Shown here: piece by piece, positions 34,083 through 51,219 of the stretch
Position numbering within the stretch: position 1 is the first letter of the stretch
Layout: each line of letters opens with the position of its first letter
Source of the DNA: Lujinxingia vulgaris
GTDB lineage: Bacteria; Myxococcota_A; Bradymonadia; Bradymonadales; Bradymonadaceae
NCBI RefSeq assembly: GCF_007997005.1
Contig: NZ_VOSL01000049.1
Coordinates: forward strand, 1-64,000
DNA length: 64,000 bases
Direction: 5' to 3'
Position numbers and translations under genes: made by a program
Notes under the pieces: model-generated
What the model was told of the DNA's origin: nothing
Seen by the model: the letters and a program-made list of their open reading frames with translations, nothing else
Databases searched by the model: none

Positions 34083-36422
34083 TCACACCTCCTGGCCCGC
34101 CGCCTCACCCTCGCGCCCCTCCCAGAGCAGGCGAGGCGCAAAGCCCAGGGGCCCGGCCACCACCTTCTGCGGGAAGGTCTCCCGGCGCGTGTTGTAGAAG
34201 GTCACCGCGTCATTGTAGCCCTGGCGCATCAGGACGAGCTCATTCTCGGTGTCTTTAAGGCTCTGGCTGAGCTGCTCGACGAGCTCCTGGCTCTTAAGCT
34301 CGGGGTAGGCTTCCACAAGGCCCATCACCCGCTGCGAGAGCACCTCCTCCTCTTCGGCCACCGCCTCCAGCCCCTCGCGACTCTGCCCCAGCTTCTCGCG
34401 CCGAGCGCGCGCTGAGCTCACCGCTTCGAGCAACCCGCGCTCATGCTCCATATGCCCGCGCACCACCTCTTCGAGCTTCGAGATCAGGTCAAAACGCTTC
34501 TTGAGTGCCACCTCAATGTTGGCCCAGGCCCGGTCGACGCGCAGGCGCATAAACACCAGATCGTTGTACAAGAAAATCACCGGCATGATCAGCGCCCAGG
34601 CAAACACCGCGGTGGCCACCCCCACCAGCATCAGCGGTGAGAAGATCGTGATCAGCCCCAGCGCGCTGAGCGCCATCCCCATCAGCGCCACCAGCCCCAC
34701 GGCCACAAAAGCCGTCGCCCGGCGGAACTTCGAGCGCTGCACCCGACGCTCACTCCAGGTGCTGATGATGTAGGGCACATCCTTCTCGCCACGCGTCACC
34801 TGCAGCGAGCTATGCGTCTCGGGATCGATCGTCGCCGTCCCCAGCACATAGATCGTGTCGCCCTCATCAATGCGGTGAAAATGCGTCTCGTCTTTGTCGC
34901 GCTTTTGCGTCTCCACATGATCCGAGAGGATCTCGGCGCCGTGCACCTTCACGAGCACCTGCCCGCTCTCATCAACGCAATAGAAAGGCACCGCCTCGTA
35001 GGTCTTTTTCTCAAAGCCCTTCTTGATCTTGCCCTTATGGTCGATGGAGCTGTCGTAGGTCAGCCCGCCCTCGGCCCAGGCCACACAGGGTCGCTTCTCC
35101 ACCGGCGACTCAATGGGAGCGTAGTCCGGGTGCAGTTTCACACGCCCCTTGACCTCGGTGGGGCCATAACTAACCCCGGCAACCGGTGGCGTGGGCAGGT
35201 TGCGCGAGACCCGCAACCTCTTGAGCTCGCGCAGCCCGGCAAAGCTGAAGACCAGCATAAAGAGCGCGCCAAACGCCCCGCCGCCAAGCCCCGCCATCAG
35301 CCCAAGCCCGCGGCGCCAGCCCCGCTCCACCTCGGGCTTGAGCGCTTCTTCGGCCTCGCTCAGCGCGACCTCCTCAAACCAGGGGTAGCCCAGCGCCATC
35401 GAGAAAAAGACCTCCGGCGGACGGCGCTGATAACGTCGCGCCTCATCGACCGCCGAGCTCACATTGACGCGCATCAGCTCCACCCGGGCGCGCTCTTCGC
35501 GGTTAAGCCCCTCAAAAGGCCCCGCGCTCAGATTCCAGGGCTCCTCCCAGTTGGCCTCCCAGCCCCGGGCCGAGCTCCCCATCATCTGGCGGATCGAGGT
35601 CTCCGCCGAGGCCTTCGCCCGCGCGACCTGCGCGGCGTTGGCCTCCAGCTCACCCACCGTCAGGCGCGCCCCGAACCCCATCAATGAGAACATCACACCG
35701 ATCGTGAGCACCACCATAAACCCGCCCACCGAGACCAGCCCGATGCCGTTGAAGAGGCTCCACAGCCCCAACACAAGGAGCAAAAGACTCAAAACCAGAA
35801 GCGCAAAACTTCCCCCCGTGGCCAGCTCGCGCGCCGCCTCGGCCCCGCCGGCCACCACCCGCATCGGCAGCTCCTCGCCAGCCTCAAAGACCACCTGCAG
35901 CGAGCTCCCCGAGCGTTTGACCACTCCCTCCACCAACGCCGCCGTCCCCACCTCCAGGCAGAACTCCTCAACGCGCTTCGCGCCCCGCTGCTCCTCATAG
36001 ACCTTGGGCAAGACGTACTGCGGCGCATCACTGGCCACGACCTTCAACTCCCCGGTCGCATCGCGCAGCGAGAAGTTGGCCTTCTGCAGCTCCGAGCCGG
36101 TGCGGCGCCACTCTTTGGAGTCACCACGACGTCGCCGCTCAAAGGTGTCGGTGCGATGCACCACGCACCGCCCCTCATAACCGGTCGCCGCGAAGACATC
36201 GCCGGCGGCCACCACCTCACCGGTCAGCCGGGCCGGCCCTTCCAGCGCGCCGCCCAGGCGCTGCTCCACCATCCGATCGATGGCCCGGGCCGTCTCCAGC
36301 TGCGAAAAGCTCGAGAGCGCCACCAGCACGGACAGCCCGATCAAGACCGGGCCCAGCACCAGCATCACCAACTTCGTCTTCAAACCACCGGGCTCGCTAC
36401 GGGTCGTCGCGTCATCGCTCAC
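34083..36422 (-). CDS. Multidomain membrane protein: two GIDE-like domains plus C-terminal LemA domain
   Basis: 779 residues. A membrane helix near 15-38 is followed by a first GIDE-like unit (about 55-190, with 'FSLRDATGELKVVA'). Helices at about 205-255 and 375-400 bracket a helical region. A second GIDE-like unit follows (about 425-555, with 'KGRVKLHPDYAPIESPVEKR' and YVLGTATIDP), then two helices and a LemA domain in the last ~190 residues ('VDRAWANIEVALKKRFDLI', ending FYNTRRETFPQ). LemA proteins are normally about 190 residues and stand-alone. GIDE is the membrane domain of eukaryotic MUL1; no RING is present here. GTG 36422 has AGGAG upstream. Function unknown. Confidence 0.82.
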   Translation of the reverse strand: MSDDATTRSEPGGLKTKLVMLVLGPVLIGLSVLVALSSFSQLETARAIDRMVEQRLGGALEGPARLTGEVVAAGDVFAATGYEGRCVVHRTDTFERRRRGDSKEWRRTGSELQKANFSLRDATGELKVVASDAPQYVLPKVYEEQRGAKRVEEFCLEVGTAALVEGVVKRSGSSLQVVFEAGEELPMRVVAGGAEAARELATGGSFALLVLSLLLLVLGLWSLFNGIGLVSVGGFMVVLTIGVMFSLMGFGARLTVGELEANAAQVARAKASAETSIRQMMGSSARGWEANWEEPWNLSAGPFEGLNREERARVELMRVNVSSAVDEARRYQRRPPEVFFSMALGYPWFEEVALSEAEEALKPEVERGWRRGLGLMAGLGGGAFGALFMLVFSFAGLRELKRLRVSRNLPTPPVAGVSYGPTEVKGRVKLHPDYAPIESPVEKRPCVAWAEGGLTYDSSIDHKGKIKKGFEKKTYEAVPFYCVDESGQVLVKVHGAEILSDHVETQKRDKDETHFHRIDEGDTIYVLGTATIDPETHSSLQVTRGEKDVPYIISTWSERRVQRSKFRRATAFVAVGLVALMGMALSALGLITIFSPLMLVGVATAVFAWALIMPVIFLYNDLVFMRLRVDRAWANIEVALKKRFDLISKLEEVVRGHMEHERGLLEAVSSARARREKLGQSREGLEAVAEEEEVLSQRVMGLVEAYPELKSQELVEQLSQSLKDTENELVLMRQGYNDAVTFYNTRRETFPQKVVAGPLGFAPRLLWEGREGEAAGQEV

Positions 36423-36711
36423 AGGTACTCCTGGATTTCGTTCATCGCGGGGCACGGAGGCTGGCACGCATCCACCCCCCGCGGCCCTAAAGTGCATCAT
36501 CACGTCGGCAGGGGCATGAACCTAGCCCGCCCCACCGCCTCCATCAACCCCCACGCGCTCTACGCCCGACCTTCGCCCCGGGTTCAACCCGCAACGCCTC
36601 GCCACCTTGAGAGCGCCCTCCCAAAAAAGCTGGTCAGCTGCCCTTTGCCCGCTTATCGTGCGCGCGGAGACGTGTCGCCTTTTACCGACCACTCACGACC
36701 GGAATCCCCCC

Positions 36712-37560
36712 ATGAACCCACAGGCCCAACGCCCCATCGGCGTCTTCGACAGCGGCGTCGGCGGTCTCACCGTGATGCGCGCGCTGGTCGAGGCGCTCCC
36801 CCACGAAGATCTTCTCTACCTGGGAGACACCGCCCGCGTTCCCTACGGAAACCGCGGCGCCGAGACCATCCGCCGCTACGCGCTCAACGCCGCGCGCCAG
36901 CTCGTCGGCCACAACATCAAGGCCCTGGTCGTGGCCTGCAACACCGCCACCGCCTACGCCCTGCCGGCCCTCCAGGATGCCCTGGAGATCCCCGTCTTCG
37001 GTGTCGTCGACCCGGTCGCCACCCTGGCCGCGCGCCGCTCCGCCGGCGGCCACATCGCCATGATCGGCACCCGCGCCACGGTGCGCAGCAACAGCTACAC
37101 CCGCGCCCTGATGAATCTTCGGCCCGACGCCCACGTCCACCCCATTGCCTGCCCGCTGCTCGTGCCCCTGGCCGAGGAGGGCTGGACCGAGGGTCCGGTC
37201 GTCGAGCAGGTGCTTCGCCACTACCTCGAACCGCTGGCCTCCACCCCGGTCGACACCATGATCCTGGGCTGCACCCACTACCCCCTCTTGCACGCCGCCA
37301 TCGCCTCGGTCGCCACCGAGGTGATGCGCCGCCCGCTTGAACTTCTCGACAGCGCCTCGGCCACCGCCACCGCGCTCCGAGAGACCCTGGCAGCCCTCTC
37401 CCTGCACACCCCTTCGACCGACCCCGGCTCCCACCGCTTCCTGCTCACCGATCTGCCCGAAGGTTTTGTCGAGACCGCCTCGCGCTTCTTCGGCCAGTCC
37501 GTCGCCGAGCGCTGCGAACACGTCGACATCATCGACTCCTTCGCCACACCCCACGGGTAA
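36712..37560 (+). CDS. murI: Glutamate racemase MurI
   Basis: Makes D-glutamate for peptidoglycan. 282 residues, usual length. Both catalytic Cys motifs are present: VVACNTATA and LGCTHYPLL. Substrate-binding blocks GVFDSGVGGLTVM and DTARVPYGNR are also present. The start is ATG 36712. It is followed three bases after the stop by the PEGA protein gene, probably one transcript. The 289 nt before it (36423-36711) contain no gene that I can support. Confidence 0.96.
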   Translation: MNPQAQRPIGVFDSGVGGLTVMRALVEALPHEDLLYLGDTARVPYGNRGAETIRRYALNAARQLVGHNIKALVVACNTATAYALPALQDALEIPVFGVVDPVATLAARRSAGGHIAMIGTRATVRSNSYTRALMNLRPDAHVHPIACPLLVPLAEEGWTEGPVVEQVLRHYLEPLASTPVDTMILGCTHYPLLHAAIASVATEVMRRPLELLDSASATATALRETLAALSLHTPSTDPGSHRFLLTDLPEGFVETASRFFGQSVAERCEHVDIIDSFATPHG

Positions 37561-37563
37561 GCT

Positions 37564-38706
37564 ATGGCACACCCTCGTTTTTTGTTGCCGGCCATCGTCG
37601 CCATCTTCGCCGCCGCGCTGACCTTCGGCGCGGGCTCCACCGCCCACGCCCAGGTCGTCGCCGGGCTCAAAACCGACTACGGCCCCACCGTCGACGCCCC
37701 CCTGCGCGAGGCCCTCAATGAGGGCATCCTCGACGCCTTCGACCAGAACTCGCTCTACAGCTACATCCCCGCCGACCGCGTGCGCTCCCAGCTCAACCCG
37801 GTGGTGCGCGACTGCTTCACCGCCGACTGCCTCATCCGCGCCGGAGAGGCCACCGGCGCCCAGGCCGGCCTGCGCCTGATCGTGCGCGAAGAAGGCCAGA
37901 TCTACGACTGGTCGCTCGAGATCTTTGAGCTTCAGGAGGGCACAGCCCTCGTCGAAGATCGCGGCGTCTGCGAGCTCTGCGGCCGCGCCGAGGTCGTCAA
38001 CCAGGTGCGCACAGCGATCATCGCCAACCTGGCCACACTCGACCTGAGCGATCGCGGCGCCCCGCCCCGCGCCGAGGCCCTGGACACCGGCACCACCCGG
38101 GCCGCCACCCCCGGCCAGAAACGCCTGCGCATCAGCGTGGTGCCCGCCGACACCCGCATCCTCCTCAACGACGAGGAGGTCGGCCAGGGCGAGGTTACCC
38201 TGGAGGTGGAGCCCGGCCAGCAGGAGCTGCGCTTTGCCTCCGAGACTCACCGCGACCTGCGCGAGACGATCATCGTCAGCGAGTCCTCCCCCGAGCTCAT
38301 CATGCTGCGCGTGCACTTAAGCGGCGCCCCCGCCCCGCAGCGCATGGTGGTCACCCGCGGCGACGGCTTCGTCGACCATATCGAAGACAAACGCCTGGCC
38401 TACGGCTGGGCGGGCGTGGGCGCCGGCGCCCTCTTCACCGTGGCCGGCATCCTGCTCATCTCCCAGGACGGCGATCCGACCTGCGAGGAGGGCACCGCCT
38501 ATTCGCGCTGCCCCACCCTCTACAACACCGCGCCGATGGGCGTGACCTTCACCGTCCTGGGCACCACCGCCATGGCCGCCGGTGCCGTGCTGCTGACCTG
38601 GCCGCTGCTCGCTGGTGAGGCCGAAGAAGCCGACCCGGTTAGCCTCAATGTGGGCCCGGCCCTGGGCCGGGGCTTTGCCGGACTGCGCCTGGGCGGTCGA
38701 TTCTAA
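37564..38706 (+). CDS. Exported PEGA-domain membrane protein
   Basis: 380 residues with a signal peptide cleaved near AHA-QVV (residue about 30). The mid part (about 31-150) is unassigned and has Cys pairs (DCFTADC, CELCG). Residues about 180-240 form a PEGA-like beta unit ('ISVVPADTRILLNDEEVGQG', then GQQELRFASETHRD). Two hydrophobic segments (about 283-302 and 325-350) are separated by a Cys-containing loop. PEGA proteins are common surface proteins in deltaproteobacteria; the precise role is unknown. Probably cotranscribed with murI. Confidence 0.78.
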   Translation: MAHPRFLLPAIVAIFAAALTFGAGSTAHAQVVAGLKTDYGPTVDAPLREALNEGILDAFDQNSLYSYIPADRVRSQLNPVVRDCFTADCLIRAGEATGAQAGLRLIVREEGQIYDWSLEIFELQEGTALVEDRGVCELCGRAEVVNQVRTAIIANLATLDLSDRGAPPRAEALDTGTTRAATPGQKRLRISVVPADTRILLNDEEVGQGEVTLEVEPGQQELRFASETHRDLRETIIVSESSPELIMLRVHLSGAPAPQRMVVTRGDGFVDHIEDKRLAYGWAGVGAGALFTVAGILLISQDGDPTCEEGTAYSRCPTLYNTAPMGVTFTVLGTTAMAAGAVLLTWPLLAGEAEEADPVSLNVGPALGRGFAGLRLGGRF

Positions 38707-38758
38707 ACCCCTGATTTCACTTAACGTTTCGCCAGAAACATCTCACAAACCTCCCTTC

Positions 38759-39616
38759 TCAGCCGCGCGTCCCACCGGGGAGCAACGCTTTCAACGAGGT
38801 GCGAAACACCTCCCAGCTCTCATCCACCCACAACGCCTGCCCCCGGGCCAGGGGCTCCCAGCCCGGCCCCACCCCGGGGGTCGGCGCGCTGCTCACCAGA
38901 ACCGCCCGAAACCTCTCCCGTGCCACGCGCTCGACCCGCTCCTGGCTGCGGCGCTCGTCGTTGACATCCAACCCCCGGACCACCCGCACATAGAGGGGTT
39001 GGTCCACCGCCAGCGCGATCAACCCCCGGTCGCGCGCGGCCACCGCCGCGCCCCCCTTCTCCGCGCCCGGCGCCAGCGCCCCTTCCAACAGACCTCGCGC
39101 GCGCACCAACGCATCGGCCATCGCCCCGGCCGCCTCCCGCCAGCGCTCCCGCTCGGTGGCCCGCTTCCACACCCGCTCCATCGACGCATACGCCGAAAAA
39201 AACATCACCTCGGCCAGCGCCCGACCTCCCAGCCGCTGGCGAAGATGCTCGGGCACCTGTTCACGCAGCGCCGCGTACGCCCCCTCATCATCCGGGCCAA
39301 ACCCCTCCTGGGCCCACACCCACGCCCCGGCCCGAAAGGGCTGCAAGGCGCTGGCCGCAAGCCGCCCCTCCTGCTGCGCCCGCACGTGCGCCACCACCGC
39401 CCGACTCGGCACATCGGCGAGCAGCGCCCCCAGAGCGACGCCCGCAGCACGCTTGCCGGGTTGCTTGCGCACCAGGGTGCGCCCCCCCTGCGCCCAGGCC
39501 AGCCCCAGCCCTGCGCGCTCGTTGGGCGCCACCTGCCCGAGCACCTCCTCACACCCGGCCATCAGCTCCCCGCTGAGGCTGTCGTCGCTGCACACGTACG
39601 CAAAAAGTTGTCCCAT
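38759..39616 (-). CDS. Class II glutamine amidotransferase-like protein lacking catalytic Cys
   Basis: 285 residues. The first ~110 residues follow the YafJ-type Ntn glutaminase layout: MGQLFAYVCSDD for the usual MCxLFxYxxxx, then GLGLAWAQGG, VVAHVRAQQEGR, LQPF and AWVWAQEG. The nucleophile Cys2 is Gly, HPF is QPF and the AHNG loop is AQEG, so it is probably not a glutaminase. The C-terminal half is helical and unassigned. Possible roles are a structural or regulatory glutaminase-like fold. ATG 39616; the gene is convergent with the PEGA gene. Confidence 0.7.
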   Translation of the reverse strand: MGQLFAYVCSDDSLSGELMAGCEEVLGQVAPNERAGLGLAWAQGGRTLVRKQPGKRAAGVALGALLADVPSRAVVAHVRAQQEGRLAASALQPFRAGAWVWAQEGFGPDDEGAYAALREQVPEHLRQRLGGRALAEVMFFSAYASMERVWKRATERERWREAAGAMADALVRARGLLEGALAPGAEKGGAAVAARDRGLIALAVDQPLYVRVVRGLDVNDERRSQERVERVARERFRAVLVSSAPTPGVGPGWEPLARGQALWVDESWEVFRTSLKALLPGGTRG

Positions 39617-39779
39617 CGCTCACTCCCGGGCCACGTCCCCGCCAACTCGCCACTCTTCTAAAGATGCGCATCACAGCCGCGCTGCCCAGCCCGAAGCTGA
39701 TGACAAAGCCCGCGCCCTGTGGAATCCTCCCCTCGCCGCGCCCCTGAGCGCGCGCTTAACTTTTTGACGGGAACCCCCT

Positions 39780-40040
39780 ATGCACCCCGCGCATCCACGA
39801 CGTCTCGCCAGGCTCATCGCGCTGACCGCCGCGCTGCTCACCGGCTGCTTCGTCAACGGCGGACAGCCCTACACCACCTCCGATCAGGCGCGCCCTCCCG
39901 CCGAGATCGCCCGCGAGGCCTGCGCCCGCGGCGATCTTGCGACCTTCGAGACGATGGCCGCGCGCAGTGACGATCCCGCGTTGCAATGCCCCGAGACCTC
40001 CCACGCCGAAGCCGAGCCCGACGAAAGCTCATCGCCCTGA
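39780..40040 (+). CDS. Small putative lipoprotein
   Basis: 86 residues with an Arg-rich n-region, a hydrophobic helix and lipobox LLTGC (Cys at about residue 23), so probably exported and lipidated. The mature part is short, Ala/Glu-rich and of unknown function ('PAEIAREACARGDLATFETM'). It lies 53 nt upstream of mtnC on the same strand. Confidence 0.65.
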   Translation: MHPAHPRRLARLIALTAALLTGCFVNGGQPYTTSDQARPPAEIAREACARGDLATFETMAARSDDPALQCPETSHAEAEPDESSSP

Positions 40041-40093
40041 TCGGCTCGCCACACCCTCTCGCATTCTGACCTCCACAACTTCGGAACCTCCCC

Positions 40094-40840
40094 ATGACTC
40101 AGCTCCCCTACCGCGCCGTCGTCCTCGACATCGAAGGCACCACCACGCCGATCACCTTTGTGTACGACGTCCTCTTCCCCTACGCCCGCGAGCGCGTCGC
40201 CGAATTCTTGAGCAACAACCTCGACAACCCCGAGGTCCAGCGTGACCTCGAACTCTTGCGCGAGCAGGCTCAGGAAGACGCCGCAGGCGACTTCCCCAAC
40301 GCCCCGCAAGTCCCGGCCGACGCTGCCGGAAACGCACTGGTCGAAGCCGCCGTCACCAACATCCACTGGCAGATGGACGCCGACCGCAAGACCACCGCCC
40401 TCAAATCCCTCCAGGGCAAGATCTGGAAAGACGGCTACGCCGCCGGAACCCTCGTCGCCTCGGTCTACCCGGATGTCTTCGACGCGCTTGAGCACTGGCA
40501 ATCCCTTGAGCTCCCCGCCTACATCTACTCCTCCGGCAGCATCGCCGCCCAGAAGCTCCTCTTCGGTCACACCGAAAAAGGCGACCTGCGCCCCCAGCTC
40601 GCCGGATACTTCGACACGACCACCGGCCCCAAAAAGAACGCGCAGAGCTACCTGGACATCGCCCACCTGATTCACCAGGCCCCCGAAGACGTGGTCTTTG
40701 TCACCGACAACCTCGATGAGGCCAACGCCGCGGCTGACGCCGGCATGCAGACGCGCATCGCTCTGCGCCCGGGCAACGCCCCCTTGCCCGAACACGACCA
40801 CCCCACCCTCACCAGCTTCGACGCCCTCTTCGAAGCCTGA
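40094..40840 (+). CDS. mtnC: Acireductone synthase / enolase-phosphatase E1
   Basis: HAD-family enzyme of methionine salvage that converts 2,3-diketo-5-methylthiopentyl-1-phosphate to acireductone. 248 residues. Family marks are LDIEGTT (Asp12, Glu14), 'LQGKIWKDGYAAGTL', YIYSSGSIAAQKLLFG and GYFDTTTGPKKNAQSY. No other salvage genes are adjacent. A strong terminator follows the stop by 20 nt. Confidence 0.95.
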   Translation: MTQLPYRAVVLDIEGTTTPITFVYDVLFPYARERVAEFLSNNLDNPEVQRDLELLREQAQEDAAGDFPNAPQVPADAAGNALVEAAVTNIHWQMDADRKTTALKSLQGKIWKDGYAAGTLVASVYPDVFDALEHWQSLELPAYIYSSGSIAAQKLLFGHTEKGDLRPQLAGYFDTTTGPKKNAQSYLDIAHLIHQAPEDVVFVTDNLDEANAAADAGMQTRIALRPGNAPLPEHDHPTLTSFDALFEA

Positions 40841-40860
40841 AACGCCGCACCATCACGCAC

Positions 40861-40895
40861 AAAAAAGCGCCGGGAGCTCTCCCGGCGCTTTTTTC
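40861..40895 (+). terminator. Bidirectional intrinsic terminator between mtnC and a convergent gene
   Basis: A perfect stem GCGCCGGGAG/CTCCCGGCGC flanked by A6 and T6, usable from both directions. It lies between mtnC (plus) and the coiled-coil membrane protein gene (minus). Confidence 0.96.
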
Positions 40896-40914
40896 ATTCA
40901 GGCAACATCGTCGC

Positions 40915-41964
40915 TCACTCGCTCACAGGAGCCTCACTGGCCGGAGCATCACCCGCCGGAACATCACCGGCAGGCGTCTCACCCGCCGGCACCTGCGTCG
41001 CCGGGGCCGAGGTGCCCAGCGGAAGATCGGTGCCCAGGCGACGGGCCTGCCACTCGACCTCTCCCGAGGTCAAAAGGCCGCCCACAAACTCCGAGACGCC
41101 GGCGTGCGCCCGCACAAGCCCGCTATCCACCGGCTGACCGCTGACCTCGGCCACCGCCGCCGAGGGCCAATAGCCGTAATGCGAGAGCGTCTCCCCGGCC
41201 AGGTTCGGCATCGGCGCCACAAGCCCCACCACGCCCAGCAACGAGATCCCCAGCACCCAGTGGCGGTAGGCCCCGCGCTGAACTTTGTTTTTCACAATCG
41301 CGGGGATCCCGAACACAAACATCGTGACCACCGCCGCGATCAACCATCCGGCAGAAATAAGAGGCGCTAAAAAGGCCCCGAGCACCCACCAGAAGATCAT
41401 CGCCGGCCCGTACCACAACGCCACACGCCCCATCGCCCGGGCGGCCCGCTGCCCGAACCCACGCTCGCCCTCGGCCTTCATCTTCGCTTCGGCTTTGGCC
41501 TGCTTCTCGGCGGCTTTTGCGTCCTGCGCGGCCTGACGCTCGGCCTCTTTCGCCGCCGCAGCCTCGGCGCGCTCGGCCTCTTTTTGCTGGCGCTTCTGCT
41601 CGCGACGCTCCTTCCAGCTGAGCTTTTCCTCCTTCGCATTCGAAGCGTCCGCGCCCCCCTTCTCGGGCTCATCGGCCAGCACCAGATCGCTCTCTTTGGC
41701 CAGCTTCTCAAACTCCGCCGCAAAGGGATCTTCGGCACGCTCGGCCGTCGCCGTCTTCACTTTCGCCGTGGCGCGCGACTCCGCATCTTCTTCCAGCGAC
41801 GCTAAGAAGGCCTCCAGATCCTCATCGCCCCCCTCCCCGGCATCCGCCGCCGGAGCTTTTGCGCCCTTGTCGCCTCCCGAAGATCCCGAAGACGCGCGCC
41901 CCTCCAGGTCGCGCAGCAACGCCGCGTACTCATCGTCGTTCAACTCTTGATCTTTATCGCTCAT
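40915..41964 (-). CDS. Coiled-coil membrane protein with PAG-type repeat tail
   Basis: 349 residues. Residues 1-100 are acidic and low-complexity. About 108-170 form a strongly charged Ala/Glu/Lys helix, probably a coiled coil (WKERREQKRQQKEAE...). Three hydrophobic segments lie at about 180-205, 207-225 and 237-255. The extracytoplasmic tail ends in short repeats of the form PAG(E/D)xP. No enzymatic motif and no family that I recognise. GAGGAG precedes ATG 41964. Transcribed alone. Confidence 0.7.
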   Translation of the reverse strand: MSDKDQELNDDEYAALLRDLEGRASSGSSGGDKGAKAPAADAGEGGDEDLEAFLASLEEDAESRATAKVKTATAERAEDPFAAEFEKLAKESDLVLADEPEKGGADASNAKEEKLSWKERREQKRQQKEAERAEAAAAKEAERQAAQDAKAAEKQAKAEAKMKAEGERGFGQRAARAMGRVALWYGPAMIFWWVLGAFLAPLISAGWLIAAVVTMFVFGIPAIVKNKVQRGAYRHWVLGISLLGVVGLVAPMPNLAGETLSHYGYWPSAAVAEVSGQPVDSGLVRAHAGVSEFVGGLLTSGEVEWQARRLGTDLPLGTSAPATQVPAGETPAGDVPAGDAPASEAPVSE

Positions 41965-42133
41965 CGTTGCTCCTCAGCGTCATTTGGCCCTCGCCACAAG
42001 GCACAGCCCCCTTCAAAACTACGGATCTTCTCGCCAGCATCAACCGGCCACACCTGTCCAACACCCCGCTCCCTCAAACACATCAACAAAGCCGGCGGGT
42101 CACCCCTTCCTTCCAGCAGCCCCCGCCCTGAAC

Positions 42134-42179
42134 AAAAAACGCCGGCGGCGGCCCTCACTCTCAAGGTCCGCCGCCGGCG
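42134..42179 (-). terminator. Intrinsic terminator downstream of rpoC
   Basis: On the minus strand a 12-bp CGCCGGCGGCGG/CCGCCGCCGGCG stem with a 16-nt loop is followed by six T residues (A6 at 42134-42139 on the plus strand). It lies about 55 nt after the rpoC stop and ends the rpoBC transcript. Confidence 0.92.
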
Positions 42180-42232
42180 CGTCAGGCTCATACCACCCGG
42201 CTCACAGCCGGGCGTTGCAGCTCAGGGAGCGA

Positions 42233-46393
<4,161 letters not shown>

Positions 46394-46443
46394 GGTACCC
46401 TCCTTCAGGGACTCAAGAGGTACATACGATCATCGTCGTTGAG

Positions 46444-46467
46444 CGCCGGGAGCTCAGGCTCCCGGCG
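46444..46467 (-). other. Hairpin between rpoB and rpoC
   Basis: A 9-bp GC stem, CGCCGGGAG/CTCCCGGCG with a 6-nt loop, in the rpoB-rpoC gap. There is no T-run on the minus strand, so it is not a simple terminator. It could mark mRNA processing or attenuation. Confidence 0.6.
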
Positions 46468-46483
46468 TTCCTGCGCTCGGCAC

Positions 46484-50701
<4,218 letters not shown>

Positions 50702-51219
50702 CGTCTCTCCTTGGAGTGCTGCCAGAATAGCGATCCACCGCCTCGCAGACCTCATCGGCCCCGAGCTGCGCTTGACGCGCTCGGGTTGCCCTTTGAGTTC
50801 CGCAGGACGGTGACATCAATTGCCTGCCTGAAATGTCCAAATCCCGCCCGGCGAGTTAACTCGCCACGAGCGGGTCGCGGTTCACCGCGCCCTACCTCAT
50901 CCAACCTGTTCTTTGACGTACAAAAAAGGCTCCGCCTTCTTCGAGATCCAGCTCTCTGTGGGTGCCGGGTGTACGCTGGGAGCTCTCGATGCGGAACCTT
51001 CTTATCATGTGTGCTGCCGCCGGCGTGTTGGAGGCCGAGCGGTCTGCGCATTTAACGATGTCCAACCCTTCAAACCCCGGGGCACCTTGTGATGAGGCGA
51101 CCCCTGCCGCACGGACCTCGCGCGGACGCAGGGCGGGTAAGGCGCCGTAGAGTATGAGCGCGCCTTGAGGGTGTCAAGAACAAATGAAGGAATCTGTCAA
51201 GGGAAATTTCCCCGGGGAC
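50702..51219 (-). other. 518-bp leader and promoter region of rpoBC
   Basis: No credible gene. A sigma-70-like promoter lies at 51149-51177, giving a leader of about 440 nt. Near 50922-50938 the minus strand shows a short stem AAGGC-GGA-GCCTT running into T residues, a weak attenuator candidate. Ribosomal protein genes, which usually precede rpoB, are absent. Confidence 0.65.
51149..51177 (-). promoter_or_regulatory. Sigma-70-like promoter for rpoBC
   Basis: Minus strand: -35 TTGACA (51172-51177), 17-nt spacer, -10 TACTCT (51149-51154). The -35 is perfect and spacing ideal; the -10 matches 3 of 6 bases. Confidence 0.6.
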
